Shown here piece after piece: positions 8,801 through 17,176 of a DNA stretch of 64,000 bases (its first letter is position 1; each line of letters opens with the position of its first letter). Below the pieces are notes generated by a model. The model was not told the origin of the DNA and ran no database searches. It saw only the letters and a list, made by a program, of their open reading frames with translations. A program made the position numbers and the translations under genes. Origin of the DNA: Paenibacillus puerhi (GTDB lineage: Bacteria; Bacillota; Bacilli; Paenibacillales; NBRC-103111). The stretch is from positions 162,396 to 226,395 of the forward strand of contig NZ_WUWM01000009.1 of NCBI RefSeq assembly GCF_009846885.1, in the 5' to 3' direction.

Positions 8801-10896
8801 ATGGCAAATGCCGCTTCCTCGGTCTGCCCGCCTGTAAAGGAAAGGGAGCTTCCCTCTATAACTGCTGTTAACCCGCCGCTTGTTGCGGAGGAGGCCAGGG
8901 CGAAGTCAAGCGCGTCGCCCTCCGCGTCTTGAAAATAATCGGTCAATAAAATAGCATTCGGAACTGTATTCCGTGCCCCGACAAAAGTCTGCGCTTCAGC
9001 GGTGGGCGCTGTATTGGCCGGCGTCAGCTGATAAACTGCGCTTACCGAAGCCTGATTCGAGTCCATGGCCGTTACCGTGAACGAGGTCACTTCCGTAGGG
9101 ATTCCGGCAATGCTCAGATGGTTGCCCGAGATGCTGGCGCTCAAGGAGCCTGCAGTTAGCGGCGACACGGTAAACGTAAGCTCATCCAGATCCGGATCGC
9201 TGAAATTAGCCGCCAAATCGATAAGTTCTACCGAGTTATGTACGCTTAATGGTACCCATTCCTGTGCGGCAATCGGAGGCCGGTTCCCGATGAGCAAGGT
9301 AAGGACGGACTCGGCATACAGACCGGCGTCATCAGACCCTCTTACCGTAAATTCCGCAGGTCCCGTGAGGGAGCCGGCGAAAGTCAGCATGCCGTCCGCG
9401 ATCCCGGGGGTAACCCCGTTCATGGAGCCGGGCGAGACGGTGTAAGTCAGCGCGTCGCCGTCCGGATCGGTGACAAGAGAGGTTAGCGCGATTGGAGCAA
9501 GCTCCGTGTTCTTGTACACGACAGAAGTTACCGACGTTCCGACCGGTGCTTGATTCTCCACGGTGTAGGCAAAGACAGCGGTTGCCGTGGCGCCATGATT
9601 ATCGGAGGCGGTGACCGTAAAAGCAGCATGGCTCGTAAGCTGCCCGAAAAAAGATAGCATGCCGTTCGTTATCGAGGCCGTCACGCCGCCTGAAGAGGCG
9701 GGGGATACGGTATAGGTTAACGGATCTCCGTCCGGATCATCGAAGTACGTAGCCAGCGTCACCGGCATCAGCGACGAATGTTTATTCACCTTGTACGAAA
9801 AGGATGTACCGACCGGAGGCCGGTTGGATGACGATAGTGACGGGTCCAGCGTGAGACTGAAAGGAGCCGATTCATATTGACCGTCGCTCGCGACGAGCTG
9901 GATAGCCGTCTTTGCCGCAAGCTGACCGGAGAAGCGCAGGACTCCATCGTTGTCGTCCAGGTATGGCACCAGAGGCTGCATAGGACCGCTATAAGTTGTT
10001 TCGGTCACCGTCATGCCCGTGATTCGGTAGCTGAGCTTGTCGTTTTCCGAATCGGTAAAGTAAGTGACAAGCGGCATGCTTTGAGGCTGTTGATACACCG
10101 CCGCGTAGACGCTGGCGGTCACGGCGACGGGAGTAGGCGCCGTGTTCGGCAATAGCTTAATGGAAGCAAAGGCTCCCTTGGCATCCGCCGCATAGACCGT
10201 GAAGGCGGATCTTGCGCTTTGCGACCCGGTTAATGTCAGCCTGCTTCCCGATATGGAGGCATGGACTCCATTCATGAAAGCGGGAAGGACGAGATACTCC
10301 AGCGCATCGCCGTCCGAATCGCTGAAGAACGGCGCGACATCCAGGGTGTAGCCGGACGTATACCGCAACGCGTAGGTGGCTTGACTTACCGTGGGAGCCT
10401 GGTTGGTCCTAGCCTCCGCAGACGCGAGCGTCTGCAGGTAGGCGGAAACGGAGGGCCGGTCGGTCATTAGACCGGGGTTAGTATGGAAATGCCGGACGAG
10501 TTTGCCGATATCCATAGGTCTTTCGGCTGCGCCCTCGAGTACCTTCACGGCCACTTGTCGACTGACGCCGTTGAGCGTGACGGTAAATGTCGCCTGTCCG
10601 GGCTGGAGGAAGAAAAGCTGCAGAGTACTGTCTTCGCGATTCATCGTTACGACTTGCTCATCGTCCTCCGTGCCCTCGATCTGAAAAGCTCCTCCGCTGC
10701 CATGGAACAGATCCTTCAGCTGAAGCTTCATCTGCTCGCCGGGCAAAGCGACGATATCATGTACGGGCTGAGGTATGATGCTGGCGTCGGCGGGGCCGAC
10801 AGGATAGGCGATAGGCGCAATCACGAGAGAAGCGGTCAGGAGCGCTCTCCATGCCTTGGAGGAAAGCGGAACTCCCTGTTTACGATTGTTCGACAT
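5869..10896 (-). CDS. Giant secreted protein with tandem cadherin-like (CADG/Ig-like) repeats
   Basis: About 1675 residues with an N-terminal signal peptide ending near PVGPADA. A unique domain of about 130 residues follows, then at least twelve tandem beta-sandwich repeats of about 90 residues. Each begins N-x-x-P-(V/T) and contains DPDGD-x-L-T-Y, typical Ca2+-binding dystroglycan-type cadherin repeats, and ends near FTVTAxDxxG. The last 400 residues hold more diverged repeats. Repeats 4-5-6 resemble 7-8-9 in order, which indicates duplication of a three-domain block. No LPXTG or SLH anchor is visible. The start at 10896 is chosen because GAGGT lies 7 bases upstream; an ATG at 10908 has no such site. 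Likely role: adhesion or cell-surface structure. It is the first gene of an operon with the glycosyltransferase. Confidence 0.85.
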   Translation of the reverse strand: MSNNRKQGVPLSSKAWRALLTASLVIAPIAYPVGPADASIIPQPVHDIVALPGEQMKLQLKDLFHGSGGAFQIEGTEDDEQVVTMNREDSTLQLFFLQPGQATFTVTLNGVSRQVAVKVLEGAAERPMDIGKLVRHFHTNPGLMTDRPSVSAYLQTLASAEARTNQAPTVSQATYALRYTSGYTLDVAPFFSDSDGDALEYLVLPAFMNGVHASISGSRLTLTGSQSARSAFTVYAADAKGAFASIKLLPNTAPTPVAVTASVYAAVYQQPQSMPLVTYFTDSENDKLSYRITGMTVTETTYSGPMQPLVPYLDDNDGVLRFSGQLAAKTAIQLVASDGQYESAPFSLTLDPSLSSSNRPPVGTSFSYKVNKHSSLMPVTLATYFDDPDGDPLTYTVSPASSGGVTASITNGMLSFFGQLTSHAAFTVTASDNHGATATAVFAYTVENQAPVGTSVTSVVYKNTELAPIALTSLVTDPDGDALTYTVSPGSMNGVTPGIADGMLTFAGSLTGPAEFTVRGSDDAGLYAESVLTLLIGNRPPIAAQEWVPLSVHNSVELIDLAANFSDPDLDELTFTVSPLTAGSLSASISGNHLSIAGIPTEVTSFTVTAMDSNQASVSAVYQLTPANTAPTAEAQTFVGARNTVPNAILLTDYFQDAEGDALDFALASSATSGGLTAVIEGSSLSFTGGQTEEAAFAITGTDLMGGSTTVTFTITLPNSAPVGAPFTIEAAKHSTLDSLTLSDYFSDPDGDVLTYELFPGETQPISGITAEVANGKLIFTGTLARSTEYTVRAYDTQGLYAEEIFSFIAINQAPVAAASLLEFEVHNQAPPMNLTDNFHDPDGDPLLFSVFPLYSGGLTASLDNDVLTLSGVPLEQATFTVTAQDDSGESTSASYVMVPVNNPPTAEHRSYTGQWNATPAPIQLTENFSDPDRDDELEFTLTSPFSGGLTASIEEGGMLTFSGQQTDTAWFEVTGTDPMGGTRTVTYTIELGNRPPVGESVTMAVGRNMGAASLNLEDMFTDPDEDELTYSVEPLDAGQVSAMISGTTLMFSGQVQSDASFLVTATELRNDGLSALSATAFVELQAINYAPIAADPLVTGYYQVDGAQEISFFSKPLSTLFADPNNDPLSFSLMENGEPADQAMANGLTGQLLDEGDGIRLNVTGMPESLDEVAEFTIAAADDLGEEALLVYQVKANHAPRFTGEYAQENMQPIHIALTGTIADLDLSTLVTDNDGDELSYELDLDLSDIAEFDSVEIVGHTLKFTGRLNTEEPYTSLSLRLRARDGKGGIFDFTLWGDIFYLPVALDSEVRVSYLKDQQAGEVARIQVSGNFLDHYSNELYLFVEDESPLPGYHAEFVYDDQGIHRYLILTKDADVTEEPSNIPVRVRAENRYGYAETTYLFQLNQGPVSLLPSSFELYPGIGNLDPQNLFADPEEDNFTVLSEVISSGGTWLNVTPDQPGQLGFDQEAADGTSGSVSFLATDIHGNSTSQLVQIAKPIQAPQKLLPDRSVGTLSKLTLKNLKNMYGLSEAYSFKAFSSHGEELFVSLSPDGQDMVLESGMYTGPYTITLIASTSDGESGFIDQFDVNVYQSGLDGPYFVYNPFYLSGETVDLEGIQSTNPDYAPTVSIEADDPDRFRIYFSMPDEPTPTTFLIRSIEGTIYEVVFDPDRNRN

Positions 10897-11138
10897 ATAG
10901 AACCTCATTTCGTCAAATCTATAATTCTATCTTACCATGAATAAAGATAGGAATAGAATGTGATATCCGAAAAAAAAGGATAATTTTGTTGAAAATCATC
11001 TAAAATCGCTAGGTAAGAATACCCCTCTCTGCGATTTGCACTAGGAACGCCGGGGCCGCTGATGTATACTAGGAAAACGAATCATGGGGATTTAGGAGAT
11101 AAGAGATTCGAGTTACGGCATGGAAGAGGGGAATTTTC
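10897..11138. other. Divergent intergenic region
   Basis: This 242-base AT-rich gap separates the divergent giant-repeat-protein and DUF3900 genes, so both promoters should lie here. Near 11065-11070 a TATACT could serve as a -10 for the plus gene, but no good -35 is spaced correctly. I could not fix a convincing promoter for the minus gene. The short element CTAGG recurs three times at about 11010-11072, with no known meaning. Confidence 0.5.
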
Positions 11139-12236
11139 GTGAGGTTCGACGTTGATTATATTTCGTTTTTTGTGATTCAAGTGGAGGGGGAAGAGGGACA
11201 GGGAGGCAAGCGCAGCAAGCATTTTCAGACGATGGACGGCGACGATTATGCAGGCAGCGAGCTTAGCGGCTTTCTGGACGGAGAATTCGCGAAGACGGCG
11301 AAGCGCAAAGCGGAACGGCATCCGAAGGCCGAGCAGGTGCCTACGAAAATCGGACGATTTCTCGTAGAGCCCGGGTATGATCTGGACAGCAATCCGAATT
11401 ATAACCTGTTTGCCAGACTGCGCGCGGCTGATTCCCTGGAAGAATTCATGGGTCATTCCGATGAGCTGGTTACCGCTTATATGGAAGCAAGCGCGATCCG
11501 GGGCGGGGCGATGTTCGTCGTGCGAGCGCACATCAATCAATTGACGGATGAGCCTTTTCTGTTCGTGTTCAAATGCGATTTCGAGCAAAAAATTGCCCGA
11601 ATCACCGATGAGCGCAGCCTGTTGAACCGTGTAGAGATGGCGATCAATGCCAAGAATCTGAAGTCGATCATGTATCCGCATATGCCGGAACCGGGCATTC
11701 TTGAGAGCTGGGAGCTGAAGATCCATCAATCCTCGCATGCTCGTTATTTCGAGGATTTCCTGAAATTTGTCGAATACGAGAAGTCGGTCCCCGAGCTGAT
11801 GAATGAGCAGGTGCTTGGATTCGTTCAGCAGTATGTCGAGCAGGTGTATGAGGATAATACGGAGGCCAAGGACCGCGAGCTGGAGGAAATGGAGCTTTGG
11901 GCACACAGTGAGAAGCGGGAGCTTCAAGAGAAGTGGGAGCCCGCGCAGGTGATCGAAGCCACGTCGATTATGGTCGAGCAGAAGCCCGATCTGGAGATGA
12001 AGATCGACCTGGGAGGGCATATGACGGTTCGTGCGCTGCTCGCCGATTACGGGGACCGGCTGCACATCGCCAAGCTTGGGGACCGGTACGTCGTCGTGAT
12101 GGAGACGGAGGCTCTCCAATTCGATAAGGGCATCTCGCCCATCGAGCTGCTGCTTCCCGAAACGCTGGAATCGCTTGTCGAGCGGATGCGCGAGAAAATG
12201 AAGGAGGAAGGCCGCGAGGCCGTGCTGCCTTATTAG
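11139..12236 (+). CDS. DUF3900 family protein
   Basis: A 365-residue soluble protein without signal peptide or membrane segments. Features include FFVIQVEGE near the N-terminus, RKAERHPKAEQVPTKIGRF near 65-85 and LKIHQSSHARYFEDFLKFVEYEK near 200-222. I recall these as hallmarks of the DUF3900 family of Bacillales, whose function is unknown. It starts with GTG at 11139 after GAAGAGGGG. The C-terminal third is rich in acidic residues and probably helical. It stands alone, with a terminator behind it. The family assignment is from memory of the pattern, so moderately sure. Confidence 0.65.
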   Translation: MRFDVDYISFFVIQVEGEEGQGGKRSKHFQTMDGDDYAGSELSGFLDGEFAKTAKRKAERHPKAEQVPTKIGRFLVEPGYDLDSNPNYNLFARLRAADSLEEFMGHSDELVTAYMEASAIRGGAMFVVRAHINQLTDEPFLFVFKCDFEQKIARITDERSLLNRVEMAINAKNLKSIMYPHMPEPGILESWELKIHQSSHARYFEDFLKFVEYEKSVPELMNEQVLGFVQQYVEQVYEDNTEAKDRELEEMELWAHSEKRELQEKWEPAQVIEATSIMVEQKPDLEMKIDLGGHMTVRALLADYGDRLHIAKLGDRYVVVMETEALQFDKGISPIELLLPETLESLVERMREKMKEEGREAVLPY

Positions 12237-12255
12237 GCTGCACGGGCTATGCGCC

Positions 12256-12310
12256 GGCCCTGCTTTACCGGACGGGCGGGCCGCCTGTTCGGCAAAGCAG
12301 GGCCTTTTTT
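12256..12310 (+). terminator. Terminator after the DUF3900 gene
   Basis: GGCCCTGCTTT (12256-12266) pairs with AAAGCAGGGCC (12294-12304), followed by six T residues. It lies between converging genes. Confidence 0.85.
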
Positions 12311-12314
12311 CTAA

Positions 12315-14048
12315 CTAGCGCCGGGTTCCCCGCCGCCGATCGTCGAACACATCCAGCAGCAGATCATGCTGCTCCTGCGCCTCCCAGGTCGCGGCGAAAC
12401 GCACCTGATGGGACACGCCGGGCAGGTCGTAGCGCTGTGCCAGGTGCTGCCGCGCGGTTCCGACGATAAGCGTGTGCAGTCGGACGCGCCTGGACTGCCC
12501 CAGCGCCGACAGCTCGTCGCGCACGGCTGAAGAAACGGCGCCTACGCCGTCGGTCACCATGACGAAATCCGCGTCCTGGTACCGTCGCTCGGCCTCCACC
12601 AGTTCGATACCGCGGCGCAGCGGCGCGTCGAAGTGCGTGCCGCCGCCGAAGGCCAGCTGGGACAGCGAGTAGAAAGCCGGCCAGTCGGGCTTGCGCCAAT
12701 AGAGCGGACGCTCCGCCAGCTCGCCCCGTGCGCCGAACAGCAGCAGCATAAAGTCGCGCTTCTCCAGCATGCTGAAGGCGGCGAAGGTGGCGACGAACAC
12801 TTGAGCCAGCCGCAGCTTCGCCCCTCGCATGGAGTGGGAGGTATCCAGCATGCAGATAACGGGGCCCTTCTCCGGTTCTTTCGTCCAGCCTGAGATCTGG
12901 TAGCTGAGCAGCTTGCCTTCCAGCCACTTGATCAAGAAATAATCCTCGTAATCCGGATCGGACAGCAGGCTGGCTTCACTGGGGAGCATATGAGCAATGT
13001 CGCCGGACTGGCGCAGGTCATCATAGCTCTCCGGGATCCGAGGGGACCGGACTTTACGGCGAGAAGCCTTGAAGTGCTGCAACTGGCGTCCGACCTCCTG
13101 CAGGAAGTGCAACAGATCGGGGTAGCGCTTCAGCTTCTCGACCCACTCCAGGTAGTTCGCATAGTGCTGCCGGTGCAAGCGCCCGAGGTCGCTGCCCCAG
13201 CGCTTGTTAGCTATGCGCTGGCTGGCCTTCAGCAGCTCGGATAGATCCGTCTCCTCCTGCGCCTCGCGACCAAGCGACTCGTGAAGCGCTCGGCCGATCC
13301 ATTCGCCGAGCCGCTCATCCAGCAGCCGGAACGTCTCCGCCTCTCTGCGGCGCAGCCGCTCGGCCTGCTTTTCGGCATCCTTAAGCTCCTGCTCGGCCTT
13401 CACCAGCTTCTGCCGAAGCTTGTCTCTCCGTTGAAAATCCGTGCGCATCTCCTCTTGCAGCGACCGGACGCGCTCTCTTAGCGCCTGTACTTCGCTGGCG
13501 GCCAAGGGTCTTGCATCCAGGGCGGCCTGCTTGTCCTCGATCTTCTGCTTGCCTTGCTGAAGCGTATATCCGACCAGCTTCAACCGTTCGATCTGCTTGT
13601 CCGATAAATGCTCCTGCACGGTAGAGGATTCCTGCTCCCGGCTGCCCTGCTGCTTGTCGCGCTCGCTTAGTCCGATCATGCGCAGCTCGGATTCCTCCTG
13701 CTTGCGCCGCTTGACCTCCTCCTCGAAGGTAGAGGTCAGCCACATCAATGCCTTGAGCGCTGTGCGAAAGGAAGAGTTAGGCTGCCCGATCGTCAGCGGA
13801 TGCATCTTGCGGTAGAAATGCTGCCTGCGCAGCTCCTTCACCATCCAGCGGTGGAAGGGCTCGGCCTGGGCATAAGGCTCCTCCTCAGGGTTGGCCAAAT
13901 AAAAGCAGTGGTAGAAGTCGGCGAACAGCTCGACCGTAAACCAGGATGTGCGAACCTGCACATCCCGCATCCATTCCTGGGCTGTCCGCGAATGGGTGAC
14001 AAAACCGTCGAACACATAACGGTCGACCTTCGCTGCTCGGATGATCAT
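12315..14048 (-). CDS. VWA-domain protein, ViaA-like partner of the RavA ATPase
   Basis: A 577-residue soluble protein. The N half is alpha-helical with a long charged, coiled-coil-like stretch (about 130-260). The C-terminal 190 residues form a von Willebrand A domain with the MIDAS motif LDTSHSMRG near residue 400 and VMVTDG further on. MIDAS domains bind Mg2+ and usually mediate protein contacts. It begins 21 bases after the stop of the AAA+ gene, with GAGGTGAG before its ATG. That gene order matches ravA-viaA in enterobacteria, where the pair acts as a chaperone-like complex linked to respiratory enzymes. The role in a Firmicute is not established. Confidence 0.85.
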   Translation of the reverse strand: MIIRAAKVDRYVFDGFVTHSRTAQEWMRDVQVRTSWFTVELFADFYHCFYLANPEEEPYAQAEPFHRWMVKELRRQHFYRKMHPLTIGQPNSSFRTALKALMWLTSTFEEEVKRRKQEESELRMIGLSERDKQQGSREQESSTVQEHLSDKQIERLKLVGYTLQQGKQKIEDKQAALDARPLAASEVQALRERVRSLQEEMRTDFQRRDKLRQKLVKAEQELKDAEKQAERLRRREAETFRLLDERLGEWIGRALHESLGREAQEETDLSELLKASQRIANKRWGSDLGRLHRQHYANYLEWVEKLKRYPDLLHFLQEVGRQLQHFKASRRKVRSPRIPESYDDLRQSGDIAHMLPSEASLLSDPDYEDYFLIKWLEGKLLSYQISGWTKEPEKGPVICMLDTSHSMRGAKLRLAQVFVATFAAFSMLEKRDFMLLLFGARGELAERPLYWRKPDWPAFYSLSQLAFGGGTHFDAPLRRGIELVEAERRYQDADFVMVTDGVGAVSSAVRDELSALGQSRRVRLHTLIVGTARQHLAQRYDLPGVSHQVRFAATWEAQEQHDLLLDVFDDRRRGTRR

Positions 14049-14069
14049 AGGCTCACCTCGTCCCCTAGG

Positions 14070-15371
14070 TTAAAGCGTATAGTCGTATTCGACGCCGGGC
14101 AGCTCCCGGTCGAAGAGAGTGCGGTACAGGCCCTGCATCGTTTGCAGCGTGCGCTCTCCCTGTATGCGGAGGTGAGTGTACTTGACTGCATAATGCGCCG
14201 TTTGAACGACCAGGAAGTTGCGGTTGCGGATATAGCCAGGCAAGTCCTTCTCCCGCTGCAGCCATTGCACCAGTTTGCCCTGCAGATCGCGGGCCGTTTC
14301 CTCCAGCTCCCGCTTGCATTCCTCCAGATTCGTTCTCGCTCTCAGCTGATCCTCCTGGCTGAGGCGCGCCCCGATCTCTTTCTTGAACTGGAAAGCATGC
14401 AGGGAATCCTCCTGGCTGAGCCAGTGCTTGGCAATTCGATCATAGCGTCTGAGCGGAAGCTCGCGCTCCGTCTCCGCCTTCAGCGTGTTCTGGAAGCTCT
14501 GTTGAAACAGATCGTTCAACGTTCTGTAGTCTTCGGGATGATCCCAGAGCATATGCGGGGTAAAAATCGTGTCCCAGACATTTGCCTCCGTCCGGCCGTT
14601 CAAGGCCGCCGAGGTTTGCCACACGTGTCCGATTTTTTTCCAGCGGCGATCCGACAACGTAAACTCCTTTTCTTCCATAGCCGTTTTCAACTGATAAAGC
14701 ATGTAGATCAGCGTCTCCGGCAGCGTTACCGAGGAGGCGGCGGCGCGCACCGTATCGATGTGGGACAAAGTAAGCGCCGGCGCTATCGGTTCGTCGGGGA
14801 GCTGGAACATGCGCTCGTAGCTGGACATCTGCTTCAAGTATTCGACCTCGTAGCGGATCAGGAACCGGTCATACAGAGCTTCGAGCTGTTCATTGTCATC
14901 CGGCAGCTCATTGGACGCGGCGATCAGAAAGCGCAGCGGAGCCTGCTGCTTTTCTTGTCCGTTGAAGAAAATCCGCTCGTTAAGAATGGAAAGCAACGCA
15001 TTCAGAATAGCACTGTTTGCCTTGAATATTTCGTCCAGGAAGGCGAATTCAACCGCAGGAAGGTAGCCATCCGTTTGGCGGACGTATTGATCGAGCTTGA
15101 GCTGGCGAAGGGAAACAGGGCCGAACATCTCATCCGGCGTCGTAAACCGCGTCAGCAGGTAATCGAACCAGCTCCCTCCGTCGAACAGCTGGGCGATTCC
15201 CCGGGCAAGCTGGGATTTGGCTGTACCTGGCGGGCCGACCAGAAGGGCATTCTCGCCGGCCATCAGGCCGAGCAGCAGAAGACGGATCAGTTCCTCCCGT
15301 TCCAGGAAGCGAGCTTCGAGCTGCTCGATGGCTAGTTCAAGCTTCTGTTGGATGATAGCGATATCGTTCAT
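14070..15371 (-). CDS. MoxR/RavA-type AAA+ ATPase
   Basis: A 433-residue ATPase of the MoxR class. Walker A is GPPGTAKS (46-53), Walker B AFLDEIFK (110-117), sensor 1 AASNELP (151-157) and an arginine-finger region YDRFLIRYE (about 169-177). The C half is helical, similar in layout to RavA. The ATG at 15371 is chosen because GGAGGAATCTCTG precedes it; the frame extends further upstream without a good site. It is followed at once by the VWA gene. MoxR ATPases with a VWA partner act as metal-insertion or complex-assembly chaperones. The substrate here is unknown. Confidence 0.9.
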   Translation of the reverse strand: MNDIAIIQQKLELAIEQLEARFLEREELIRLLLLGLMAGENALLVGPPGTAKSQLARGIAQLFDGGSWFDYLLTRFTTPDEMFGPVSLRQLKLDQYVRQTDGYLPAVEFAFLDEIFKANSAILNALLSILNERIFFNGQEKQQAPLRFLIAASNELPDDNEQLEALYDRFLIRYEVEYLKQMSSYERMFQLPDEPIAPALTLSHIDTVRAAASSVTLPETLIYMLYQLKTAMEEKEFTLSDRRWKKIGHVWQTSAALNGRTEANVWDTIFTPHMLWDHPEDYRTLNDLFQQSFQNTLKAETERELPLRRYDRIAKHWLSQEDSLHAFQFKKEIGARLSQEDQLRARTNLEECKRELEETARDLQGKLVQWLQREKDLPGYIRNRNFLVVQTAHYAVKYTHLRIQGERTLQTMQGLYRTLFDRELPGVEYDYTL

Positions 15372-15463
15372 CAGAGATTCCTCCGTTATGATCGTCGAAT
15401 TGAAATTATTGTACCAGACCCTGTGCAATTTCACTAACTTGCCCTGACGAAGGGCGTGGTTTT

Positions 15464-15492
15464 TTGTTCCAGCCGCGCTGCCATGCTACAAT
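15464..15492 (+). promoter_or_regulatory. Promoter of the glutathione peroxidase gene
   Basis: TTGTTC (15464-15469), a 17-base spacer and TACAAT (15487-15492), with TG one base before the -10 (extended -10). Confidence 0.65.
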
Positions 15493-15578
15493 GGCATCAG
15501 TACGGGGGGAGGGGACTGCCAGGGGTTCTCTTGCCTCCGCCGAACAAATCCGAGATGCGAAATGGAGGGCTCTATCCG

Positions 15579-16058
15579 ATGAATGTGTACGATTTTAGCG
15601 CCAAGACGATCGAGGGCAACGAGCAGCCGTTGGCGGATTACGCAGGCAAGGTGCTGCTGATTGTGAATACGGCGAGCGCCTGCGGCTTGACTCCTCACTA
15701 TAAGGGGCTGCAGGAGCTTCACGAAGCCTATGCGGACCGGGGATTGGTCGTGCTTGGCTTTCCCTGCAATCAGTTTGCCGGCCAGGAGCCGGGTACCGAG
15801 GCGGATATTAAGCAGTTTTGCGAGCTGAACTACAACGTGACCTTTCCCCTCTTTGCCAAAATCGACGTGAAAGGCGAGCAGGCTCATCCGTTATACCGTT
15901 ACTTGACAGAAAACGTTCCGGAGCCGTACCGCACCGGGGATATCGAGTGGAATTTCGTGAAGTTCCTCGTGAATCGCGAAGGAGATGTCGTCAAGCAATT
16001 CAGCGCCCGTACGGAGCCGTCTGATTTGAAGTCCGATATCGAGGAGCTGCTCGGCTAA
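15579..16058 (+). CDS. Glutathione peroxidase family thiol peroxidase
   Basis: A 159-residue protein of the usual size for bacterial GPx. The peroxidatic cysteine is C35 (NTASACGLTP), replacing selenocysteine. Q65 (FPCNQFAGQEPG) and W124-N125 (IEWNFVKFL) complete the catalytic tetrad. Extra cysteines C63 and C81 could act as resolving residues. Such Cys-type enzymes in Firmicutes usually draw electrons from thioredoxin or a low-molecular-weight thiol, reducing peroxides in the cytosol. The ATG at 15579 has AAATGGAGGG upstream; the upstream open frame is not conserved. It is monocistronic. Confidence 0.93.
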   Translation: MNVYDFSAKTIEGNEQPLADYAGKVLLIVNTASACGLTPHYKGLQELHEAYADRGLVVLGFPCNQFAGQEPGTEADIKQFCELNYNVTFPLFAKIDVKGEQAHPLYRYLTENVPEPYRTGDIEWNFVKFLVNREGDVVKQFSARTEPSDLKSDIEELLG

Positions 16059-16293
16059 GGCATCCGTCTCACGCATCAAGCTTCCATTTCTATTCCCTCC
16101 GGGCCTTATGGAAAGGGCAGGCGGGAATAGGTCTTCAAAATGTTTTTGCGTCTTTTCCCTAAAAACGATTTCCTCTTTGCCCAAAACGTTCTATAATAGG
16201 CTACATCGGCCCACTCACGTGCAAAGTATGCTATGGAAAACGTGTGCATAACGGTTTAAGCCGTTGCCGGGTTGGAATAAGGAGGCTAAGCGT

Positions 16294-17136
16294 ATGGCAG
16301 GAAATGAAGGAAGCATGGAAAGTAAATACGAAAAACTTCAACATATATTGCGGGATATGGGGAAAGTAGTGGTGGCCTTCTCAGGCGGGGTGGACAGCGC
16401 CTTTCTGTTGAAGGCGGCACTGGATACGCTGGGAACAGGCAACGTGCTGGCCATTACGGCGGATTCAGAGACGTACCCCGCGAGGGAGAAAGCGGAGGCG
16501 GTCGCGCTCGCACAATCGCTCGGCGCTCCTCACGAGGTTATCCCGACAAGCGAGCTTAACATTCCGGGCTACGCCGAGAATCCAACCAACCGTTGTTATT
16601 TTTGTAAAAATTCCTTATTCGATCATCTGATTCCAATCGCTGAAGCCAAGGGTTATCCTTTTGTGGTGTTCGGCGCCATCGCCGACGATCTAGGCGAGCA
16701 TCGTCCGGGTCTGCAGGCCGCCCATGAGCGCGGCGTACGGGCGCCTCTGCTTGAGGCGGGCATTCGCAAGTCGGAGATTCGGCATATGTCCCGCGGCTTC
16801 GGGCTGGCTACATGGGATAAGCCCTCCTTTGCCTGCTTGTCGTCCCGCATTCCGTATGGGGAGGAAATTACCGCCCGCAAGCTGTCCATGATCGACCAGG
16901 CTGAGGATTTCATCATGCAGCTGGGATTTCGTCAAGTTCGTGTCCGTCAGCATGGCAACCTCGCCCGGATCGAGGTATCCGCTTCCGATCTCGCCGAGCT
17001 GCTGCCTGTGGCGGAGACCGTGCATGCCAAGCTTCGCGAGATCGGCTATGACTATGTTACGCTTGATCTGCTCGGCTACCGGTCGGGCAGCCTGAATGAA
17101 GTGCTTCCTTCTTCGGAGCAAGCATTGGGCGTCTAA
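16294..17136 (+). CDS. larE: ATP-dependent sacrificial sulfur transferase LarE
   Basis: A 280-residue PP-loop protein. The adenylation loop is SGGVDS (30-35). C181 in KPSFACLSSR occupies the position of the sulfur-donating cysteine, and C101 and C104 (RCYFC) add further thiols. LarE inserts sulfur into the pyridinium carboxylates that become the nickel-pincer cofactor of lactate racemase. The ATG at 16294 follows AATAAGGAGG; an alternative at 16315 is possible. No larA, larB or larC is nearby. It lies 40 bases upstream of a 2-hydroxyacid dehydrogenase gene, with which it is probably cotranscribed. Confidence 0.9.
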   Translation: MAGNEGSMESKYEKLQHILRDMGKVVVAFSGGVDSAFLLKAALDTLGTGNVLAITADSETYPAREKAEAVALAQSLGAPHEVIPTSELNIPGYAENPTNRCYFCKNSLFDHLIPIAEAKGYPFVVFGAIADDLGEHRPGLQAAHERGVRAPLLEAGIRKSEIRHMSRGFGLATWDKPSFACLSSRIPYGEEITARKLSMIDQAEDFIMQLGFRQVRVRQHGNLARIEVSASDLAELLPVAETVHAKLREIGYDYVTLDLLGYRSGSLNEVLPSSEQALGV

Positions 17137-17176
17137 GCATTTGCCTCAATTCACCTCAAGGAGATGACAGCGAAAG

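Noticed and set aside
11082..12119. A 345-codon minus-strand frame opposite the DUF3900 gene
   Set aside because: Antisense shadow without a ribosome site; the plus-strand protein has recognisable features.
13800..15335. A 511-codon open frame opposite the VWA and AAA+ genes
   Set aside because: It runs antisense through two genes with clear catalytic motifs, has no family features of its own and reflects codon bias.
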